DNA from: JBCCMA01 sp039026595
GTDB taxonomy: Bacteria > Pseudomonadota > Gammaproteobacteria > Steroidobacterales > JBCCMA01
Length of the DNA stretch: 10,281 nucleotides
Assembly (NCBI GenBank): GCA_039026595.1
Contig: JBCCMA010000129.1
Span: 1 to 10,281, forward strand
Direction: 5' to 3'
The position numbers and the translations under genes were made by a program. Shown here piece by piece: positions 6,430 through 10,281 of the stretch. Numbering within the stretch: the first letter of the stretch is position 1; the number at the start of each line of letters is the position of its first letter. The notes beneath the pieces were generated by a model. The model was not told the DNA's origin, searched no databases, and worked only from the letters and a program-made list of their open reading frames with translations.

Positions 6430-7143
6430 ATGCGCTTCCATTCCCCGCACAACGGCGCGCTGCCCGGGCATCGCCGCGGTCTGCGCACGGCGGGCAGACT
6501 CGCCTTCGTCTGCTGTGTGCTGTGGACGGCCGCATTACTGTGGGTTGACCTGCCTCAGTCGAAGCGCCGGACCAAGGTACAATCCGACGTAAGCGTAACC
6601 TTGGCCATACCTCGCGCGCCCGCTCCGGTGGCGACCCCAGTCGCCCCCGCTTTGCCTATTCCCGATACCACACCGGAGCCCGATGCCCGCGCAGCGCGGG
6701 CACCGAGCATCGAGTACAGCGACTCCGGGGCGAGCCCTCAATCCAATCCTCGCGCCAGTGAATCAGAAGTCCTTGGTCAACCTTCATCCAAGGCTTTTCC
6801 ACAACCTCTGGCGCTACACGCACCAACCGAAGCAGAGCGCCAACAACCGTTGGGGTTTACCGACCTGCCCCCGGCCCCGCGCCTCGGATTCGAACGTGGC
6901 GGCGCGGAGAAAAAATTCGACCGAGCGGCCCCCTACGTCAGTGTTTTCGGCCAGGTTGAGCGGCGGATCTCGGAAGACTGTGTTCTGCGCGAAGACGTGC
7001 ATCGGCTCCCGGTGAGCCACGCGGAGATTGTCGTACACCATCGGTGGTGCCAGAACGCGGGCAACCGCAAGATGGACGCGCATTTTGAGGCCCTCGCCGA
7101 ACACCAGCGCCAGCGCCGTCAGCCCACGCGGACAGAGCGCTAG
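6430..7143 (+). CDS. Proline-rich single-pass membrane protein of unknown function
   Basis: I do not recognise this 237-residue product. A basic N-terminus (HRRGLR at 14-19) precedes one hydrophobic helix (about 23-40). A proline/alanine-rich, low-complexity linker (about 60-150) leads to a small C-terminal region (about 168-222) with two cysteines, SEDCVLREDVHRLP (181-194) and VVHHRWCQNAGN (201-212), which could form a disulfide outside the membrane. This anchor-linker-globule layout is also seen in TonB- and SPOR-type envelope proteins, but I see no motif of either. Codons are less biased than in the neighbours. No competing gene occupies this interval. The start is uncertain because AGTAGGG sits almost against the ATG. 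The stop is one base from the convergent dehydrogenase stop. Confidence 0.6.
   Translation: MRFHSPHNGALPGHRRGLRTAGRLAFVCCVLWTAALLWVDLPQSKRRTKVQSDVSVTLAIPRAPAPVATPVAPALPIPDTTPEPDARAARAPSIEYSDSGASPQSNPRASESEVLGQPSSKAFPQPLALHAPTEAERQQPLGFTDLPPAPRLGFERGGAEKKFDRAAPYVSVFGQVERRISEDCVLREDVHRLPVSHAEIVVHHRWCQNAGNRKMDAHFEALAEHQRQRRQPTRTER
6684..6702 (+). repeat. Perfect 8-bp inverted repeat with 3-base loop
   Basis: TGCCCGCG, CAG, CGCGGGCA forms a perfect, very GC-rich hairpin within the linker-coding part of the proline-rich protein gene (about residues 85-91). It has no following T-run. It may simply reflect the Ala/Arg codons there, or may slow transcription or translation. Confidence 0.6.
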
Positions 7144-7144
7144 C

Positions 7145-8611
7145 TCACCGGCCGCCGTAGGCGAAACAGATGTTTTTGTGTTCGGTATAAAAATCCAGGC
7201 CGTGGCGACCGCCCTCGCGACCCAATCCGGACTGGCCCATGCCGCCGAACGCCGTGCGCAAATCACGAACGTACCAACTGTTCACCCAAACCAGACCCGC
7301 ATTGAGCGCGTGCGAGACGCACAAGGCGCGGTTGTGGTTTTCCGTCCAGACGGTAGTCGCAAGGCCGTAGTCCGTATCGTTGGCCAACGCGAGCGCCTCG
7401 GCTTCATTATCGAACGGCCGCACGTGGCAACACGGTCCGAAAATTTCCTCACGTAAAACCCGTGCGCCATCAGGCAGACCGGTCCAGATCGTCGGCGCCA
7501 TCCACGCGCCGTACGCCAGATCGTCCACCATATCCAGCGCGCAGCCGCCGGTCTGTACGGTGGCGCCCTCTTCGATAGCCAGCGCGCAGTAATCCAGAAC
7601 CTTCCGACGGTGCTCTTTGCTGATCAGAGGCCCCCAGTTGGCGTCCGGATCGAAGGAACGGCCGGGTCGGAGCGTCTTTGTAGCGTCAACCAGTCGGGCG
7701 ACGAATTCGTCGAAAATCGGGCGCTCGACATAGAGCCGCTCAGTGCCAAGGCACACCTGACCCGTGTTCGAAAAACACGAGCGCAGCGTACCCTCCACGG
7801 CGCGGTTCAGATCCGCATCGGCGAACACAATTCCGGGGTTTTTGCCGCCGCACTCCATCGAGACATTGCGAAGACCCGTAGCGGCGGCGCGCATGATGAC
7901 CTCGCCGGTGCGGGTTTCGCCGGTGAAGGTGATGGCATCCACACCCGGGTGCGACACCAGAAATTCACCCGCTGAGTCGGGCCCGAATCCGTTGACCACA
8001 TTGAACACGCCCGGCGGTACACCGCACGCGTTCATGATGTCGCCCAGCAGCGTGGCGGTTGCCGGGGTCTCTTCCGATGGCTTGACCACCACGGTGTTGC
8101 CACAGGCCAACGCGGGCGCCACTTTGAACGTGGTCAGCAGAAGGGGAAGATTCCACGGACTGATCACGGCGATCACCCCTTTGGGAACGCGCTGTCCGAC
8201 ATTGAGCAACTCTCCGTGCGCGCCCGATTGCGCGAACGCTTCGTCGCCATGCGGATAGAGCATGTTGGCGAACGCGCGGAAATTTCCCGCTCCGCGCGCA
8301 ACGTCCAGCGCTTCAGCTTCGCGGCTCGGCTTGCCGGTGTCCGCGCACTCTGCCTCAAGAAACAGGTCAGCCCGGCTTTCAATTTCATCCGCGATTCGAC
8401 GCAGCAGTTCAGCCCGGGCGGCGGTGTCGAGCTGAGCCCATGGCCCATCGAGCGCGGCGCGCGCACTGGCCACCGCGAGGTCAACATCCGATCGGTCGGC
8501 CTCGCACACTTTGCCGATCAGTCCGCCATCAACCGGGGAAATATTATCGAAGGTCCGCCCCGCAGCGCCGGGCCGGTAGCGTCCATTTATGAAGTGTTCG
8601 TAGCGCGTCAT
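7145..8611 (-). CDS. 2-hydroxymuconic / 2-aminomuconic semialdehyde dehydrogenase-type ALDH
   Basis: The 488-residue product is an NAD(P)-dependent aldehyde dehydrogenase that should oxidise a ring-cleavage semialdehyde to its acid. Visible features are SPWNLPLL (151-158, Asn154), VVVKPSEE (174-181), FTGETRTG (229-236), general base Glu253 in SMECGGKNPG, nucleophile Cys287 in GQVCLGTERLYV, and EEIFGP (388-393). The end WVNSWYVRDLRTAFGG (442-457) followed by SGLGREGG and FYTEHKNIC is the hallmark of the HMSDH/AMSDH group (XylG, DmpC and kynurenine-pathway AMSDH) and separates it from betaine-aldehyde or succinate-semialdehyde enzymes. The meta-cleavage and kynurenine roles cannot be told apart here, since no dioxygenase, decarboxylase or hydratase lies in the window. 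It follows the TerB-like gene by 30 bases, and no clear ribosome site precedes the ATG. Confidence 0.88.
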   Translation of the reverse strand: MTRYEHFINGRYRPGAAGRTFDNISPVDGGLIGKVCEADRSDVDLAVASARAALDGPWAQLDTAARAELLRRIADEIESRADLFLEAECADTGKPSREAEALDVARGAGNFRAFANMLYPHGDEAFAQSGAHGELLNVGQRVPKGVIAVISPWNLPLLLTTFKVAPALACGNTVVVKPSEETPATATLLGDIMNACGVPPGVFNVVNGFGPDSAGEFLVSHPGVDAITFTGETRTGEVIMRAAATGLRNVSMECGGKNPGIVFADADLNRAVEGTLRSCFSNTGQVCLGTERLYVERPIFDEFVARLVDATKTLRPGRSFDPDANWGPLISKEHRRKVLDYCALAIEEGATVQTGGCALDMVDDLAYGAWMAPTIWTGLPDGARVLREEIFGPCCHVRPFDNEAEALALANDTDYGLATTVWTENHNRALCVSHALNAGLVWVNSWYVRDLRTAFGGMGQSGLGREGGRHGLDFYTEHKNICFAYGGR

Positions 8612-8619
8612 ACGGCCAG

Positions 8620-8635
8620 TGTGCGCGGCCGCACA
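8620..8635. repeat. Short palindrome in the ALDH leader
   Basis: TGTGCG (8620-8625) is complementary to CGCACA (8630-8635) around CGGC. It fills much of the 30-base gap between the TerB-like stop and the dehydrogenase start and covers the region just upstream of where a ribosome would bind. It could be an operator or an RNA hairpin that limits translation. Function is unproven. Confidence 0.35.
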
Positions 8636-8641
8636 TCGATG

Positions 8642-9172
8642 TCAACGCGTCGTCGGGTCAATTTTTTCTTCGGCTGGCGTGGCGCCGGCGGCAACAGCCG
8701 CGTCGTGCTTGAGGCGCATCACCTGCCCGCGGGGTACAAACATCAAATCGCTGATCTTCAGCACAACTGAGTTTTCGTAACGATCCAGCCGCCCGTCTGC
8801 GTACGCCACCTGCCACAGCAGTCGAACCGCCTCCGCTTTCTCGTCGGGTTCCAGCCGCTCGTGGAGTTGTTGCGCGAACTCATATGCCGAAACGGCCCGA
8901 TCCGACGCCCGCAGGCCCTCGTCGGAGAGCGCGCTGCACTCATCGGGCGTCAGTCCGAAGCGGGCCGCCATCAGGTCGAGCATCGCCGCGCGTTCAACGT
9001 TATCAAACGAGTGATCCGCACGCGCCACATCCACCATCAAAGCCGCGGTCGCCACGCGTAAGGCGTGCTCCCGGTCACTGCCCGTACCATTGCCCTGCGA
9101 ACCGTTCTGGTCCGGCGACAGGACCGCCATCACGTCCGACAGCCAGCCCGCGACGCCTTGGCGCAGTGCCAT
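8642..9172 (-). CDS. TerB-like (COG4103-type) tellurite-resistance-family protein
   Basis: The 176-residue cytosolic protein carries a TerB-like all-helical domain over about residues 35-160. Its two characteristic acidic helices are ALMVDVARADHSFDNVERA (44-62) and LWQVAYADGRLDRYENSVVL (119-138), followed by ISDLMFVPRGQVMRLKH (140-156). In related TerB proteins the acidic residues bind divalent metal. The family is usually named for tellurite resistance, but solitary members like this one, without terC/terD neighbours, have no established role. The start ATG overlaps the stop of the glutathione peroxidase gene (TGATG), so the two are likely co-translated. The tail after 160 is Ala-rich and probably disordered. 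Confidence 0.85.
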   Translation of the reverse strand: MALRQGVAGWLSDVMAVLSPDQNGSQGNGTGSDREHALRVATAALMVDVARADHSFDNVERAAMLDLMAARFGLTPDECSALSDEGLRASDRAVSAYEFAQQLHERLEPDEKAEAVRLLWQVAYADGRLDRYENSVVLKISDLMFVPRGQVMRLKHDAAVAAGATPAEEKIDPTTR

Positions 9173-9714
9173 CAGCCCGCCTTCAACGCCTTGCGGATCG
9201 CCGCGACGAGCTTCTTGTCGTCCGGTTCGGTGTTGGGTTTGAATTCGGAGATAACCTTGCCGTCACGACTGATCAAAAACTTGTGGAAGTTCCATTTGGG
9301 ATACGTACCCGAGACATCGGCCAGCTTGTTGAAGAACGGATGCGCGGTATCGCCGGTCACGGACACTTTTTCGAACATCGGGAATTTTACGCCGTAGGTC
9401 AGGCGACAGAACTCCTTGACCTGCTCCTCGGTGCCCGGCTCCTGCCCGTAGAAGTCGTTCGACGGAAAACCGAGTACCACCAGACCGTCTTCGCCGAGGT
9501 CCTCATAGAGTTTTTCAAGACCGTCATACTGGGGGGTGTAGCCGCACTTGGACGCGGTGTTGACGACCAGCACCACTTTTCCGGCGTACGCATCGCACAA
9601 ATTGACGGTGTCGTCCGATGCGAGCTTACGGAAGTCCTGATCGAGCAGCGGCGCGTCGCACGCCAGCACGCTGTGGGAGGCAAGAAGGGCAATGAGAGCA
9701 ATCAACGCGCGCAC
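9172..9714 (-). CDS. Exported glutathione/thioredoxin peroxidase (GPx family, Cys type)
   Basis: The 180-residue enzyme reduces peroxides with a Cys in place of selenocysteine. The peroxidatic Cys57 lies in NTASKCGYTPQYDGL (52-66), Gln91 in GFPSNDFYGQEPGT (82-95), and Trp141-Asn142 in PKWNFHKFLI (139-148). Together these form the GPx tetrad. Cys103 in VKEFC is where thioredoxin-dependent members carry the resolving Cys, so thioredoxin-like reduction is plausible. The start is GTG 9714, because AGGAG lies 6 bases upstream and a signal peptide (about 1-18, ending SVLA) begins there; ATG 9744 would add ten residues ahead of that peptide. The signal peptide implies a periplasmic enzyme, and the Cys19 that follows makes a lipoprotein possible but non-canonical. 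Confidence 0.9.
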   Translation of the reverse strand: MRALIALIALLASHSVLACDAPLLDQDFRKLASDDTVNLCDAYAGKVVLVVNTASKCGYTPQYDGLEKLYEDLGEDGLVVLGFPSNDFYGQEPGTEEQVKEFCRLTYGVKFPMFEKVSVTGDTAHPFFNKLADVSGTYPKWNFHKFLISRDGKVISEFKPNTEPDDKKLVAAIRKALKAG

Positions 9715-9720
9715 GGCGTT

Positions 9721-9725
9721 CTCCT
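9721..9725 (-). promoter_or_regulatory. Ribosome binding site deciding the peroxidase start
   Basis: AGGAG on the minus strand stands 6 bases before GTG 9714. The upstream in-frame ATG (9744) has no comparable site and would place the Shine-Dalgarno inside the coding region, so GTG is preferred. Confidence 0.75.
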
Positions 9726-9791
9726 GAGAGTTATCGACGATCAAGCCTAATCTTCAGAGGCGCCGCACGTTGTAACCAATCGCGTCGACTC

Positions 9792-10281
9792 TTATGACTT
9801 CGGGATACGCACCGCATCAGCAACGATGCGATATTCGAAGGACGGGCCGCGTGCAGCACTGTCCTCGCCCAGATCCTTTGCATAATGATCGGCCTTTGCC
9901 GCATCGAGCTCCACGCGCTCAAAGGTGCCCACCAAATCAACCGCCTTGCCGGCCGAGTCTGTGGGCACAAAAAATCCGTAGTCCCGGAACGTGATGCGGG
10001 CACTCTTGCTGCCCTCTGTGGCCATGAAAAAACAGCCTTTCTTCTGACAGACTTTGGCGATTCGGGTGCGGACAGCAACACGAGCGTTTGCATGCTTCCC
10101 CGCGTTGTCGATCAACTCGGACAGCGTAATGGGGGTGAGGTCATTATCGATCGGCGCGCCGAAGGTCTCATGGGTACTCGTCGTCACCACCGGGTCGGAA
10201 AGCCGAATGACGTCTTCGGCGGACGCGGTGATCGACGCCAGCATGGCCGCCAGTGCCACCGTGTGAATCCGTAAAATCTGC
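9792..10281 (-). CDS. DUF4920-type exported protein (5' end cut by window edge)
   Basis: The reading frame is open to the right edge, so the gene is partial. From GTG 10259 the product is 155 residues, but the in-frame codons before it read QILRIHT and supply the basic part of a signal peptide; the true start is therefore probably beyond the window. Cleavage is likely after ASA, before EDVIRL. The mature part carries ETFGAPI, ITLSELI and then RIAKVCQKKGCFFM (Cys71 and Cys76, GTG numbering) followed by ITFRDYGFFVPTD. This is the pattern of DUF4920 proteins, small probable OB-fold periplasmic domains with a CxxxxC motif. Their function is unknown; the cysteine pair might bind metal or cycle redox state. 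The peroxidase gene follows after a 77-base gap, so co-transcription is possible. Confidence 0.8.
   Translation of the reverse strand, partial: QILRIHTVALAAMLASITASAEDVIRLSDPVVTTSTHETFGAPIDNDLTPITLSELIDNAGKHANARVAVRTRIAKVCQKKGCFFMATEGSKSARITFRDYGFFVPTDSAGKAVDLVGTFERVELDAAKADHYAKDLGEDSAARGPSFEYRIVADAVRIPKS

Noticed and set aside
6814..7266. Minus-strand frame (150 codons) as the alternative gene in place of the proline-rich protein
   Set aside because: It overlaps the dehydrogenase 3' end by over 100 bases in another frame and shows no family pattern. The plus-strand frame has a coherent anchor-linker-domain layout.
8216..8770. Plus-strand open frame (184 codons) opposite the dehydrogenase N-terminus
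   Set aside because: It is the antisense of conserved ALDH sequence and extends over the TerB-like 3' end, so it is a shadow frame.
8884..9750. Long plus-strand open frame (288 codons) opposite the TerB-like and peroxidase genes
   Set aside because: It covers two genes with clear catalytic or family motifs on the other strand; its product has no recognisable features.
1..10281. tRNA, rRNA, CRISPR array, insertion sequence or prophage remnants
   Set aside because: I saw no cloverleaf, spaced direct repeats, transposase motif or terminal inverted repeats with target duplication; base composition is uniform apart from short gaps.

Overview
The window looks like a piece of a high-GC proteobacterial chromosome, most likely gammaproteobacterial. 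The inference rests on GC-rich third codon positions, a class I photolyase, a NatAB-type ABC exporter, a COG4103 TerB-like protein and a Cys-type glutathione peroxidase. I saw no rRNA, tRNA, CRISPR array, insertion sequence or phage gene. The genes are densely packed and similar in base composition, so this reads as ordinary chromosome with one possibly under-described cluster.

Layout. Bases 1-246 are a non-coding leader with a strong CRP/FNR-family-like palindrome (71-92), an AT-rich promoter-like stretch (about 150-180) and a small dyad (184-198). A rightward series follows: CPD photolyase (247-1683), ECF sigma factor (1722-2231), a four-helix membrane protein overlapping it by ATGA (2228-2821), a membrane-anchored or exported TAP-like alpha/beta hydrolase (2916-4388), NatA-like ATPase (4413-5138), NatB-like permease (5202-6365), and an unrecognised proline-rich single-pass membrane protein (6430-7143). 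The leftward block, read from the right edge, is a DUF4920-type exported protein cut by the window edge (9792-10281), an exported glutathione peroxidase (9172-9714), a TerB-like protein overlapping it by TGATG (8642-9172), and a semialdehyde dehydrogenase of the 2-hydroxymuconic / 2-aminomuconic type (7145-8611). The two blocks converge with one base between the stop codons at about 7144.

How they may work together. Sigma factor and membrane protein are almost certainly co-translated, so the membrane protein is a good candidate for a non-zinc, membrane-bound anti-sigma factor. Hydrolase, NatA and NatB form a second close-packed unit that could release and export, or respond to, a peptide or amphipathic compound. 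Whether the sigma factor drives the photolyase and/or the hydrolase-exporter unit is the main open question here. The leftward block has an oxidative-stress flavour (peroxidase, TerB-like) with a catabolic aldehyde dehydrogenase behind it.
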